Below are positions 1 through 9,023 of a stretch of DNA of 64,000 nucleotides, piece after piece. Below the pieces are notes generated by a model. It was not told where the DNA came from, made no database searches, and was given only the letters and a program-made list of their open reading frames with translations. How positions within the stretch are numbered: position 1 is the stretch's first letter; each line of letters opens with the position of its first letter. The stretch is from Thiomicrorhabdus sp. Milos-T2. Its GTDB lineage: Bacteria; Pseudomonadota; Gammaproteobacteria; Thiomicrospirales; Thiomicrospiraceae. The stretch covers positions 124,001 through 188,000 of the forward strand of contig NZ_KL370892.1 in the NCBI RefSeq assembly GCF_000702325.1, given 5' to 3'. The translations under genes and the position numbers were made by a program.

Positions 1-225
1 AAAGACACCCAAGCAACAGGACTGTTATTTGGATTATGGGGCATGCTCACCAAATTAGCCCTTGCCTTAGCCGTTGGGCTGGCTTTTCCCATATTAGATT
101 GGAGTGAAAGTATAGAACAACAAAGCACCGCTTTACTTTGGCTATATGCTGGATTGCCAATTCTGCTAAAACTGATGGCTTGGAAATTACTACCTCCTCA
201 AAAATCGAATGAAAAATCAATTTAA
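1..225 (+). CDS. C-terminal end of an MFS (GPH/MelB-like) transporter, partial
   Basis: The reading frame is open from base 1 to a TAA at 223-225 and gives about 74 residues, so the gene starts outside the window. An internal Met at base 43 is unlikely to be the true start because the residues before it (KDTQATGLLFGLWG) read as part of a membrane transporter. Two hydrophobic segments follow (around LALALAVGLAFPILDW and ALLWLYAGLPILLKLMAW), then a short basic cytoplasmic tail. The pattern resembles the last two helices of glycoside-pentoside-hexuronide type MFS symporters. The substrate cannot be read from this fragment. Confidence 0.6.
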   Translation, partial: KDTQATGLLFGLWGMLTKLALALAVGLAFPILDWSESIEQQSTALLWLYAGLPILLKLMAWKLLPPQKSNEKSI

Positions 226-231
226 GAAGTC

Positions 232-243
232 ACCAGGCCTGGT
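232..243. repeat. ACCAGGCCTGGT palindrome, intergenic copy
   Basis: Perfect 12-bp palindrome seven bases after the transporter stop codon and before the convergent LysR gene. The same sequence recurs many times in the window; other intergenic copies are listed separately. There is no T-run, so it is not a standard terminator. Confidence 0.85.
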
Positions 244-295
244 AGTTTGTTGAAATAACTTTGTTAATGAGGCATTCTATTTTAAGTTATTTGCC

Positions 296-1285
296 TTATT
301 TAGAAGTTTTTGCATGAGAAAGTTCTTGATTAGGTAAGGCAACATATTGCATACCTTTATCTAATAAAAAACCGAGAAATTCATTGGCCATGACTGAGAG
401 TTGCTTATTTTTGGGATAGACAATATTCCACTGTTTTTGAATAGGAAAATTCTCAACATCTAAAATTTCAAACTGATTATTAGGCTCACATACCTGTAAG
501 GCATGCTGAGATACGCAAGCTATCCCTAGCTCCGCTGCCACACACTGTTTAATTGCTTCGTTAGAAGCTAAAACCATACGTTGATTGACTTTTAAGTCCG
601 CCTTAGCAAGAGTACGTTCAACCGCATATCGAATTCCAGAGCCCTCTTCACGCATTAAAAATGGCTCTTTTGCTAAACGTTTAAGGCTCACTTTTTGCCC
701 CACTAACGCATGATTTTTAGGCGCAATAATCACCAAAGGATTGGGAGCAAAAGGAGTAACATTTAAATCCAGTTCTTGCGGAGGAATTTGCCCCATAATA
801 TAGAGATCGTCCAAGTTATTATTGATACGTTTTAAAATATTCTCTCGATTAACAATCTCAAGACCTAACTCTATATCCGGGTAAGCTTTACAAAACTGGC
901 CTAAAACTAATGGCGCAAAATATTTAGCGGTTGAAATCACCGAAATTCTTAACCTACCGCGCTTCATCCCTCTAAATTCATCAAGCGTACTTTCTAGATT
1001 AGAAAGCTGATTAATGACATCACGACAACTGCTTGCCACCTCTTCACCGACTTCTGTAAGATGAATTTTGCGCCCTACTTGCTCATACAAAGGCATATCA
1101 ATCGCCTCAGCCAAACTCTTTACCTGAACAGAGATAGTGGGTTGGGTTAAAAACAGTTCTTCAGCGGTACGGGTAAAACTTAAATTTCGTGCTAAGGACT
1201 CAAAGATTTGAATTTGCCTTAATGAAGCGTGACGAATTAAAAAATTAGAACTGGCAGGATGATTTTCTAAAGTCGGTTCAGTCAT
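296..1285 (-). CDS. cbbR: LysR-family transcriptional regulator, CbbR-like
   Basis: A 329-residue LysR regulator. The N-terminal winged helix-turn-helix lies at about residues 20-78 (LRQIQIFESLARNLSFTRTA, then LFLTQPTISVQVKSL). The remainder is the periplasmic-binding-like effector domain. The DNA-binding segment matches the CbbR subgroup, which controls Calvin-cycle (cbb) operons in response to metabolites such as NADPH or RuBP. The start at 1285 has an AAGGG ribosome site. No RuBisCO gene is visible nearby, so the target may lie elsewhere; a different LysR target, such as a nitrogen or sulfur gene, remains possible. Confidence 0.72.
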   Translation of the reverse strand: MTEPTLENHPASSNFLIRHASLRQIQIFESLARNLSFTRTAEELFLTQPTISVQVKSLAEAIDMPLYEQVGRKIHLTEVGEEVASSCRDVINQLSNLESTLDEFRGMKRGRLRISVISTAKYFAPLVLGQFCKAYPDIELGLEIVNRENILKRINNNLDDLYIMGQIPPQELDLNVTPFAPNPLVIIAPKNHALVGQKVSLKRLAKEPFLMREEGSGIRYAVERTLAKADLKVNQRMVLASNEAIKQCVAAELGIACVSQHALQVCEPNNQFEILDVENFPIQKQWNIVYPKNKQLSVMANEFLGFLLDKGMQYVALPNQELSHAKTSK

Positions 1286-1370
1286 AAAAAGCCCTTAATT
1301 TAAAAATAAAAGTTTTTCACGATTAAAAATTGCGCAAAACTCTCAACAGGCTTCATCTTACCCAAAAAAA

Positions 1371-1405
1371 GACTTTAGGTCACACTCGATAAAACTAAAT
1401 TTAAA
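1371..1405. repeat. 35-bp dispersed repeat, copy 1
   Basis: The segment starting GACTTTAGGTC and running through CTCGATAAAACTAAATTT is repeated with a few mismatches at 9221-9256. The two copies flank the whole seven-gene minus-strand operon at 1.5-8.9 kb, both in plus orientation. The meaning is unknown; it may be a remnant of recombination or a shared regulatory segment. Confidence 0.5.
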
Positions 1406-1471
1406 TCAGACAAACCAACTTCATCGTGATGAATTCAAGTTCAAAATTCCCAATTGGGATATAAACAGATT

Positions 1472-2851
1472 TTAGAAAGGAAGCTTTAAATTTGAATCGA
1501 CTGCGAGAATTTTTTCACGAAATAAGGCTTTAATTCGATCCAAAGCGGCTTGGGTTTCCCCTTCAAATCGTAAGGTCACAATGGGTGAGGTATTGGATGG
1601 GCGAATCAAACCCCATCCATCTGCAAAATCGACCCGCAAACCATCTAAATCAAACACCTTGCCTTCTGTAAATTGGGTTAGTTCTTTAAACTTATTAAAA
1701 AATTGGTAATGCTCGCCTTCTGCAAAAGGCATGTCGAGTTCTGGGGTGTTGATGCCATTGGGTAAAGTTGCAAACAGATCGGCGGCTGTTTGCTCTGATT
1801 TCGCGACTATTTCACACATACGCGCACCCGTATAGATTCCGTCATCAAAACCAAACCAGCGCTCTTTCCAGAAAATGTGCCCTGAAACTTCACCCCCTAA
1901 AACGGCACCTGTTTCACGCATTTTGGCTTTCATAAAAGAGTGGCCAGTTTTCCAGATAGTGGCTTTACCACCAGCTTGCTCAATGATTTTTGGTAATAAA
2001 GAGGTGCATTTAATGTCATAGATAATTTCACCGCCAGGCTCGCGAGATAGCACATCTTGCGCATACAACATTAACTGACGATCGGCATAGAGACTGTTAC
2101 CGCTATTATCGACAATTCCACAGCGATCGCCGTCTCCATCAAAGGCGATGCCTAAATCAGCGCCCTCTTCTTTAACCGCCGCCACTAAATCAGCTAGATT
2201 TTGGGGTTTGGCTGGATCTGAATGATGATTTGGGAAGGTGCCATCAATGTCACAAAATAATTCAATCACTTCACAGCCCATGGCGCGAAACACAGCTACA
2301 CCGAAAGGACCCGCGACCCCATTGCCGCCATCCACCACAATTTTCAAAGTTTTGGCAAGTCGAATATCATTGACAATGTATGATTGATAAGCCTGAAAGA
2401 TATCCTGTTCAATGACCGAACCCGATCCTTCAGAAAAGTCATTGTCTTGAATACGTTTGAGGAGATTTTGGATGTAGTCGCCATATAAAGTGATGCCGTC
2501 CACCACCATTTTTATGCCATTGTAATTCGATGGGTTATGCGATCCGGTAATCACTACACAGGAGTTAACCCCCTCTAAAGTCGCCGCGGCAAAATAAGCC
2601 ATGGGCGTCGGTACCTGGCCAATATCAACTACATTAACACCAGTAGAGATTAACCCCGCAATCATGCGGTCACGAAAACGTGGCCCGGATAACCGACCAT
2701 CGCGCGCCAACACAATTTTGTCTTGCCCTGTTGCCAGAAGTGCAGAACCTAAAGCCTTACCAACCAGCTCGACGGTTTCTTCGGTCAAGACATCATCGAC
2801 GACACCTCGAATGTCGTACATACGGAAAATACTTTCAACTACCTGTGTCAT
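1472..2851 (-). CDS. algC: Phosphomannomutase/phosphoglucomutase (AlgC/ManB type)
   Basis: An alpha-D-phosphohexomutase of 459 residues that interconverts hexose-6- and hexose-1-phosphates for sugar-nucleotide synthesis. The catalytic phosphoserine loop TGSHNPSNYNG sits near residue 104, the metal loop DGDGDR near 235, the sugar-binding GEVSGH near 320, and the phosphate-binding SNTSP is near the C-terminus. The start at 2851 (MTQVVESIFRMYDIRG) fits the family. The open frame extends to 2962 but would then overlap the upstream kinase gene. It is the last gene of the operon of phospho-transfer proteins, so its product may feed or be modified by them. Confidence 0.9.
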   Translation of the reverse strand: MTQVVESIFRMYDIRGVVDDVLTEETVELVGKALGSALLATGQDKIVLARDGRLSGPRFRDRMIAGLISTGVNVVDIGQVPTPMAYFAAATLEGVNSCVVITGSHNPSNYNGIKMVVDGITLYGDYIQNLLKRIQDNDFSEGSGSVIEQDIFQAYQSYIVNDIRLAKTLKIVVDGGNGVAGPFGVAVFRAMGCEVIELFCDIDGTFPNHHSDPAKPQNLADLVAAVKEEGADLGIAFDGDGDRCGIVDNSGNSLYADRQLMLYAQDVLSREPGGEIIYDIKCTSLLPKIIEQAGGKATIWKTGHSFMKAKMRETGAVLGGEVSGHIFWKERWFGFDDGIYTGARMCEIVAKSEQTAADLFATLPNGINTPELDMPFAEGEHYQFFNKFKELTQFTEGKVFDLDGLRVDFADGWGLIRPSNTSPIVTLRFEGETQAALDRIKALFREKILAVDSNLKLPF

Positions 2852-2933
2852 GGCAAGCCTTTTTAATAATAATGTGCAAAACATCAAAAGGGAAGCTTTA
2901 CACCCTAGGTGTTCATTAATTGAAGCGGCAGTA

Positions 2934-4055
2934 TTAAACTTTTTCCAGTTGCTTGAGCACAAGCTGGCTGGCTTCGTGAAAATCGATTTTACCGGTTAAT
3001 TCCCAACATGGAATGTCTCCCAATTTTTGAAAATAAGGGGCTGTTTCTAGTTTTTCTTCCAGCGCCTGCTCAAAGGATAAAAAACGGCCATCCGCATCTG
3101 CATAAAAAGGCCCAGGGCTTTTTATAATTGCCGCCAATAATTCAGGAGAGTCTTTCAAAGTGGTTTGACGAAGAGCCGTTGCTTGTTCGCTATTCCCTTG
3201 CCAATTTAAGACGACCAATGCAGATAATTGTGCTTCAGGCTTATAGCAGTTAGAACCATAAATTTCATTCACATCTGCATCGAATTTATGTTCAAGTTGA
3301 CGAAGTGCCTCTTGCGGCATCGCCAAATAGTCTTGTTTTTGCTGTTCAGAAATTAAACCATGCAATCTTGGATTATGAACGATGGTTCCAGGATTAATAC
3401 GAGGGTGTTTTGGAATACCGCGCATCACCACTTGACTGTTTTGGGTTTCAAAGACCAAGCGATCATTGCTGATAAAATGCTCTCCCATCTCCATTAAATG
3501 CAGCATCAAAGTCGATTTCCCACCGCCAGAAAGCCCTGCGATTGCAAGCCCTTTTCCTTGAATTTCTAAAGCGGCACAATGACCCAACAACCAACCTTGT
3601 CTTAGGTGATGATTTAGAGATTGTGTCAAGATAAAGTTAATCACTTGATTTGGGTGCGCCTCAACCGGTCCGATGCACAATGGCACGTCTGAATGCTGCC
3701 AAAGCAACATACCCGTTTTCACTTTATAAACAAAACGACCCAATGGCGATTCGAGGATTGCGTCTTTTCGGCCAGATTTACTCAATGGACGAGGCCAGTT
3801 TGCCCAATCCTTGCCAACCAAATTAAATTCATCCGATTCGATTGCTTGTATCCTGCAATCAGGGTCTTGGGTATGGGTCACAACATTTTTAAAATAGCGC
3901 TTAAGTTCAGTTAGAAGAATAGCGGAATTCGTCTGTATTTCAAAAACCTGATCTGCTAAGGTTAAAAATAATGAGGACGATTGCCAGACAGTATTGCCTC
4001 TTGTGGCCTCTAGCTGTGAGGTGAGTTGCTGAGTTGAATTCATTGTTGATTTCAT
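2934..4055 (-). CDS. HprK-related kinase B (GAK neighbourhood)
   Basis: A 373-residue P-loop protein related to the HPr kinase/phosphorylase fold. The Walker A motif GLSGGGKST lies at residues 174-182 after the core strand LEIQGKGLAIA, followed by a conserved SNDRL at 196-200, the HprK-like position for a metal or base residue. It lacks the N-terminal domain of true HprK. I recall this family as HprK-related kinase B, found next to a particular ATP-grasp enzyme in the GAK gene neighbourhood. Its start overlaps the ATP-grasp stop by four bases (ATGA), which indicates translational coupling. The phosphorylated partner is unknown; no PTS HPr is encoded nearby. Confidence 0.82.
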   Translation of the reverse strand: MKSTMNSTQQLTSQLEATRGNTVWQSSSLFLTLADQVFEIQTNSAILLTELKRYFKNVVTHTQDPDCRIQAIESDEFNLVGKDWANWPRPLSKSGRKDAILESPLGRFVYKVKTGMLLWQHSDVPLCIGPVEAHPNQVINFILTQSLNHHLRQGWLLGHCAALEIQGKGLAIAGLSGGGKSTLMLHLMEMGEHFISNDRLVFETQNSQVVMRGIPKHPRINPGTIVHNPRLHGLISEQQKQDYLAMPQEALRQLEHKFDADVNEIYGSNCYKPEAQLSALVVLNWQGNSEQATALRQTTLKDSPELLAAIIKSPGPFYADADGRFLSFEQALEEKLETAPYFQKLGDIPCWELTGKIDFHEASQLVLKQLEKV

Positions 4056-4951
4056 TGTTTATTCGCACTGAGTTGTTGAATAACAAAATCTGCATAGGCG
4101 GTTGCCATATCCAGTCCTAAGCCTTCCTTTGCACCTTTAAAACCACCAAAAGCGGAAACCTCAAAACAAACGGCACCCTCTTCGGTTTCTGCAATATCAA
4201 CAGTGGTATAGGTCAAATCAAATTGCGCTTGTGCTTGGCGAGCCATTTCAATGATTTCTTCTGACGGTTCGGCTTTGGCATACTTACCCCCATCTTGAAT
4301 CGTCGTATTCCAGCTATTCCCATTGGCAACTCGGGCATAAGCGCCTTTATATTCACCATTTAAGAAAACCAGCCCCATGTCTTGCCCAGGCAAATTAAGT
4401 TTTTGTTGTATATAGAAAAACCCATGTTGTTGGTAATACTGCTCTAATTTTTTTTTCAACTTATGTTCGCTCAAAGAGTCATCTAATACCAACATGCCGC
4501 GTGCTTTCGTTGAAAACAAAGGTTTGAGCACCACAGTGCCAAATTTTTGCACCGCCTCATATGCCTGGCCAAGATTTTCGGTAATCATTGTTGGCGGCAT
4601 AGGTATATTGCCCTTAGCCAAGGAAACGGTACAACTCATTCGGTCAACCAAGCGAATAATTTCAGAAGGTTTGGAATAGATTTTGACACCGCATTTTTCA
4701 ACAAAGCGTAAAATTTCTAACCGGTTAATCACCGTTGGACTGTACTCTTGCGAAATTTTCTTAATAATAATGCCGTCCAGCTGGCATAGGCTATGGTTTT
4801 TATACATGACATCTGGCGTGGCTAAGTCAGCAACCACCTGCTGAATATCAATCACTAAACGAAACCCTGTTTTTGCTTCAATGGCGTCTGCGAGGACTTC
4901 GGTGGACCATTTACCAGGTATGCCGACAACGGCAATTTTTAAATCAGTCAT
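4052..4951 (-). CDS. GAK-system ATP-grasp enzyme
   Basis: About 299 residues beginning MTDLKIAVVGIPGKWSTEVL. ATP-grasp signatures include VVLKPLFSTKARGMLVL, the basic segment and the glutamate-rich strand YTTVDIAETEEGAVCFEVSA, in the place of the metal-binding acidic residues. ATP-grasp enzymes join a carboxylate to an amine or thiol through an acyl-phosphate; the substrates are unknown here. I chose 4951 because AAAGGAAA precedes it at good spacing; the frame is open to 5017 but that would overlap the upstream gene further. It overlaps the preceding kinase stop by eight bases. The N-terminal VVGIPGxWS block is typical of the GAK ATP-grasp family. Confidence 0.85.
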   Translation of the reverse strand: MTDLKIAVVGIPGKWSTEVLADAIEAKTGFRLVIDIQQVVADLATPDVMYKNHSLCQLDGIIIKKISQEYSPTVINRLEILRFVEKCGVKIYSKPSEIIRLVDRMSCTVSLAKGNIPMPPTMITENLGQAYEAVQKFGTVVLKPLFSTKARGMLVLDDSLSEHKLKKKLEQYYQQHGFFYIQQKLNLPGQDMGLVFLNGEYKGAYARVANGNSWNTTIQDGGKYAKAEPSEEIIEMARQAQAQFDLTYTTVDIAETEEGAVCFEVSAFGGFKGAKEGLGLDMATAYADFVIQQLSANKQ

Positions 4952-6587
4952 GGAAAATTTCCTTTGGAATTTCATATTTTTTTCTGTTGGCCTTATCAAG
5001 CTGTATGACCTGCTCAATTAAATAGCGACCTTTAAAATGCATAGATTTTGCATGTTCTTTATCAAAAACAAAGCGTGTTGAGGTAATAAAAGACCGTCCT
5101 AAACCGAGCGCCATGCGAAGACTGTAATCTTCATCTTGAATTTTTTCTGCATAACTTTGACCAAAATCGTAAATGGCTTCCATAGCCAACCTGATTAACT
5201 GGCGCACATCAGGATCAAAATTGGTCATACGATAAAATGAAACCATTAATACCGATAAATCTTGCACATAATCTAAGTACTCAGAACGATGAAGGTCAAT
5301 AAAACTGATATGTTGTTGCACCGAATCATAGAGAATATTATCGGTATTAAAATCTCCATGAATATAAACGGCTTGCGGCACCTTTAGCTTACGTTCTACC
5401 TTGGCTGCCTGTTTAACCAGTTTTTCTAATGTGGCCTGTTTCATATCCCCAATTTGAAGACCCTTGAGGTTAAAATCAGGATGCACCTTATAAATATTTT
5501 TCAGGCGTTTTTCTAATTGCTGCATATAATTTGCTGGATGAATTTCATCAATACGGGTTTGTTGCCAAATATCTTCCAAGGTAACGAATAGGGTTTTCAA
5601 ACCTGCCTTGAGGGGTTTACGCTCTTTTTGCAACAACAGCTTGTCAAAAGTTTTTCCCGTCAGGTATTCAAATAAAAGAGCGGCTTTATCTCCGGTCTTT
5701 TGGTAAGAATAGACTTCTGGTGCGATGCCTGGAAATTTCTTATTCCAGCTATCAATCCCTTTCTTTTCTTCTAGCAATTTTTGTTTTTTACCTTCTTTAA
5801 AAATTGCCAGAATTTCCCCTTCGGTTTCTTTGGAAGAACGTACACCAGAAATAGTACAACCCGATTTGGTTTCGCCCATAGAATGAATTCTGAGGTCGGG
5901 CAAAGAAATATCCTGTTTTAAATCATTAATGCTTGCCTCAAGGGCATGATAGCGGTCTATTTGAATAAACTGCCCGAGATTAGCCGAAATAATGCCTTCT
6001 CCAACGCGTAAAAGTGCATCACCCATAATGTCGATATCTTTTAGAATAAAACTGGCCTTAAGCAATGCATCGGTTTGTTGTCCGGTACGCAGTTGTTTTT
6101 TGTATTTTTCAATCTGCAGCTGGCAGGCCTGGTGAATTCTATTTTGCAAACGGCAAATATCGATTGATAAACCAAGACTGTCGGAATCAATTGCAGGCAG
6201 AACCAATGACAGACCTTTACTTAAGTCCGAAAATGCAGAAAATACATTATGTTTATGCAGGAGATTTGAACCGCAGATTTTTTTAAGCTGAACAGCCATA
6301 TCAAACAATTGCTTAGCAAGTGCCTTAAGAGCATGCCCCACATGTTCATAAGATTGAACAATCAGTTGTGATTCACGAGAAGAATCATGCATTAAGCTTT
6401 GATATTCATGGCGAGCTCTTTGCAGTAAATTGAGATGGGCGATATCGATATAGTCCATCAAATTTAGACTTTTTTCGATAAAAGCTGGATCCTGGTGGTC
6501 CAGTGCATCTTCAATATTTTGCAGCTGTTTTTGAACGTCAAGCAATAGAAATTGCAATGATTCATACAGAGAAGACATTATTTTCAT
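4944..6587 (-). CDS. Two-domain protein: helical N-terminus plus APH-like phosphotransferase
   Basis: A 547-residue protein. Residues 1 to about 230 are predicted all-helical, with heptad-like spacing and no motif I recognise. Residues from about 245 to the end form an aminoglycoside-phosphotransferase/choline-kinase-like domain: the Brenner motif HGDFNTDNILYD begins near residue 410 and the metal-binding SFIDLHR near 428. It probably phosphorylates a small molecule or protein, not necessarily an antibiotic. A second possible start lies at 6578; neither has a strong ribosome site. It sits between the amphi-Trp gene and the ATP-grasp gene. The helical domain might be a binding or dimerisation module. 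Confidence 0.75.
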   Translation of the reverse strand: MKIMSSLYESLQFLLLDVQKQLQNIEDALDHQDPAFIEKSLNLMDYIDIAHLNLLQRARHEYQSLMHDSSRESQLIVQSYEHVGHALKALAKQLFDMAVQLKKICGSNLLHKHNVFSAFSDLSKGLSLVLPAIDSDSLGLSIDICRLQNRIHQACQLQIEKYKKQLRTGQQTDALLKASFILKDIDIMGDALLRVGEGIISANLGQFIQIDRYHALEASINDLKQDISLPDLRIHSMGETKSGCTISGVRSSKETEGEILAIFKEGKKQKLLEEKKGIDSWNKKFPGIAPEVYSYQKTGDKAALLFEYLTGKTFDKLLLQKERKPLKAGLKTLFVTLEDIWQQTRIDEIHPANYMQQLEKRLKNIYKVHPDFNLKGLQIGDMKQATLEKLVKQAAKVERKLKVPQAVYIHGDFNTDNILYDSVQQHISFIDLHRSEYLDYVQDLSVLMVSFYRMTNFDPDVRQLIRLAMEAIYDFGQSYAEKIQDEDYSLRMALGLGRSFITSTRFVFDKEHAKSMHFKGRYLIEQVIQLDKANRKKYEIPKEIFHD

Positions 6588-6596
6588 CTGAATGCT

Positions 6597-6890
6597 TTAA
6601 TCGCTTTGTTTGTTTTTTTTCGGTTTGATAAATAAGGGCGAATTGTCAGAAGAGTCTTGCTCATCAGAAAGCCAACTTAATTTAATTCGTAAGCTTTGTT
6701 CTTTTTTGCTTTGACTGGCTCGAATGCGTAAACGACTAATTTTATTAGGGCGAAGTAGCAAAGACTCTTCGTCATCAGAAAATAAGACCTCGCCTTTTTC
6801 TATTCCTTTTGTCAGGGCTTTTAAATAGCTGACAATGGCTTCTTTATCCTGTAAGGATTCATGTTCAAAGTTATTTGTGTGTTTTGTCAT
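6597..6890 (-). CDS. amphi-Trp domain protein
   Basis: A small basic protein of 97 residues. The pattern fits the amphi-Trp domain: an N-terminal helix with KEAIVSYLKALTKGIEKGEV, then alternating strands ending in LRIKLSW with the conserved tryptophan. Small proteins of this family are found in the same neighbourhoods as HprK-related kinase B and the GAK ATP-grasp enzyme; the function is unknown. I chose the ATG at 6890, five bases after AGAGG, over the upstream GTG at 6896. The C-terminal tail is Ser/Lys-rich and probably disordered. It could be a carrier or phospho-acceptor for the kinases around it, which is inference. Confidence 0.72.
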   Translation of the reverse strand: MTKHTNNFEHESLQDKEAIVSYLKALTKGIEKGEVLFSDDEESLLLRPNKISRLRIRASQSKKEQSLRIKLSWLSDEQDSSDNSPLFIKPKKNKQSD

Positions 6891-6936
6891 ATACACCTCT
6901 TGACTGAAGCATTGTCGTTACGATTCAAAAATCGTC

Positions 6937-8157
6937 CTATGCACTAATCATTTCTGGATGGAATTGTTTCGGATGGCTAAGTTCGCTGCACAGAGCAGAA
7001 ACTATCCCGTTTATGCTGAATATTGTAACAGCTTCACCTGGCGTGTTCATTTGAGATTGTTTGCGGCAATTAGCGTTCAGCTGAGTGTCGCATTCAAAAT
7101 TCAGTAACCCCTGGCGGACAAAAAGCTGCTGACCGTTTAAATGACTTCGGTGACCATTCACCAATGCAAATATTCTTTGTGATTTCAGTATGCGACTGCC
7201 CACTTCTGTGAGTGGAAAATCTTTTTCTCGATACTTAGTTCGGAAAACATTACCGTAGGCACTGTAATACATTTGAAAAATTAAGCCCTTCGACATGGCA
7301 TGTTTAAAATCCATATTGAGTTTTTCCACGCCTTGTTCCAAAATTTGTTCGGCGATATGATCGTCAAGCCCTGCATGACTAAACAGATAACTGCCGCTGC
7401 GGTGCATTAAAACCAATTCGCGGAAGAACCAATTAAACTCGCCACCCTCGTCGATAAAAAGTTGTTTCGCTTTATGTGCGGCTTGATAGACTTGGTTGAG
7501 TTCTAATCCAAAATCAGCACAGGCCTTTAACAGGTCAACATTTTTGTGTTTAATCTGACGGATTTCTTTGTCAATCTGGGATGGGGTCATAAAATCTGCA
7601 GCATATTCGGGGAACCGTTCAAACCAATCGTCTTGAGGCATGAGTTCTTTGAGAATGGTGCTTTCAGTTAAAGTCGGCGTTGGCTCATTTAAGCAATAGG
7701 TTTCATAAACTTCTGCCAGAAAGGAAGCCACTTTTCTGCCCATACGAACAAAAAAATGGGACTGACGCAAATCATCCATAAAATTAAGGGCCAGCAGTCC
7801 AGCATAAACTCGAATATCGTGATTACCCGCTAATAAAACCAAATCGACTTGTTGTTGCTTTAACTGGTGTAACAGATGAAAAAGCTGTAAGTTACTTGGC
7901 CCTTTATCAAAACAATCGCCACCAATCATAATTTGCCCTTGCAAACCTTTATCGGTTAACTGGATTTCTTCCAGACTGCTCTCTTCTGTCACAAGTTGGC
8001 TCAATTTTAAAGAACGCAAAAAGGCTTCCGCATCGGCATGTAAATCGCAGAAAAAATAGGTTTCTTTATCCGGCATCAACCAGGCATTTGATGGAAATTG
8101 AACCGGATTTTCCGGCTGCCATGCATGGGTAATTTGAGAGGTAAATGGCTTAGTCAT
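6937..8157 (-). CDS. Calcineurin-like metallophosphoesterase
   Basis: A 406-residue PPP-type phosphatase. The metal-binding blocks are in family order: CDLHAD near residue 37, GGDCFDKG near 79, LLAGNHDIR near 108, then late histidine blocks FSHAGLDDH and VNGHRSHLNG. This is the usual DxH, GDxxDRG-like, GNHD and GH arrangement, with Lys in place of Arg in the second block. It should hydrolyse a phosphomonoester or diphosphate; the substrate is unknown. The start has an AAGGAG site. As the second gene of the operon, it could reverse a phosphorylation made by the kinases downstream. Confidence 0.85.
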   Translation of the reverse strand: MTKPFTSQITHAWQPENPVQFPSNAWLMPDKETYFFCDLHADAEAFLRSLKLSQLVTEESSLEEIQLTDKGLQGQIMIGGDCFDKGPSNLQLFHLLHQLKQQQVDLVLLAGNHDIRVYAGLLALNFMDDLRQSHFFVRMGRKVASFLAEVYETYCLNEPTPTLTESTILKELMPQDDWFERFPEYAADFMTPSQIDKEIRQIKHKNVDLLKACADFGLELNQVYQAAHKAKQLFIDEGGEFNWFFRELVLMHRSGSYLFSHAGLDDHIAEQILEQGVEKLNMDFKHAMSKGLIFQMYYSAYGNVFRTKYREKDFPLTEVGSRILKSQRIFALVNGHRSHLNGQQLFVRQGLLNFECDTQLNANCRKQSQMNTPGEAVTIFSINGIVSALCSELSHPKQFHPEMISA

Positions 8158-8169
8158 TTTATAGACTCC

Positions 8170-8889
8170 TTAATCTATCATGAGTTCAGTTTTATCAACA
8201 GCGCGCACTTTCCATTCGCCATGTATTTTGACAAAAGACCTGTCCGGTTGATTTTTAGCTTCGGTATATTCAAAAAAAAGTGGGGCAGCGTGATACATGG
8301 AATATTTAGCAATGTCTTCAAACTCTAATATCCCTAATAGATAAGCCGCATGACGAAAAGAGGCGCCATGCCCAACGACAATCATCAGCGTGTTCTTTTT
8401 AACAGACTTTCTCAGTTTCACACATTCTTTGCGAATAAACTTGGCCAAACGCTCGCCTGAGTCCATCAACGATTCTGCACCATCAAATGGCAAGCAGTAA
8501 TAAGAATCTGATTTCCAATTAAAGTCCGGACATTCGTAGCGCGGATCTTCTTTCAACAATCCTTCAATTTCAGTAACAGTCAAATTAGCCACTGCACCCA
8601 CAGAACGCTCATTAAGCTGTGAACTCGTCTCAATATCAAAGTCGTAATTTATATTTTCTTTGATAATTTTAGCTGTCTGCCAAGCTCGTAATAAATTGGA
8701 GGAATGAATCGCAGAATGTATCTTTAAGTTATGAGCTTCAGCAAATTGTTCAATAATCTTTGCCGTGGCTACAGATTGTTGCTGACCTTTATCCGTTAAA
8801 CCAAAAGGTTGGAAGGCACTCGGTGTTTTTGGTTTTTGTTGATATTCGCCATGACGGACAAAAACGAGGGTAATGGTTGGGATATTCAT
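8170..8889 (-). CDS. Histidine phosphatase (phosphoglycerate mutase/SixA superfamily)
   Basis: A 239-residue cytoplasmic protein. The phospho-accepting RHG motif is at the N-terminus (LVFVRHGEYQ), and the second catalytic histidine appears as VVGHGASFRHAAYLLG at about residues 168-185. NERSVG and LTDKG are also typical of the superfamily. It is the first gene of the seven-gene operon, 12 bases before the metallophosphatase, giving two unrelated phosphatases and two kinase-type genes in one transcript. SixA-like phosphohistidine phosphatases fit a phospho-relay idea, but a small-molecule phosphatase is equally possible. The ribosome site is weak. Confidence 0.83.
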   Translation of the reverse strand: MNIPTITLVFVRHGEYQQKPKTPSAFQPFGLTDKGQQQSVATAKIIEQFAEAHNLKIHSAIHSSNLLRAWQTAKIIKENINYDFDIETSSQLNERSVGAVANLTVTEIEGLLKEDPRYECPDFNWKSDSYYCLPFDGAESLMDSGERLAKFIRKECVKLRKSVKKNTLMIVVGHGASFRHAAYLLGILEFEDIAKYSMYHAAPLFFEYTEAKNQPDRSFVKIHGEWKVRAVDKTELMID

Positions 8890-9023
8890 AAACGAAATCT
8901 TAGAGCAAAGACGTGGGATAAATATGACAGTTTAATGAAAGCAAAAGCAGTCGGTTGTCATAGCATCTTAAGAACGCGTAGAAACAGATCATGCTTCACT
9001 GTTTTGATTTAATCCTACTATTG

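Noticed and set aside
2601-2999. Plus-strand reading frames opposite the phosphohexomutase
   Set aside because: They are shadows of the minus-strand gene, with no ribosome site and no family resemblance.
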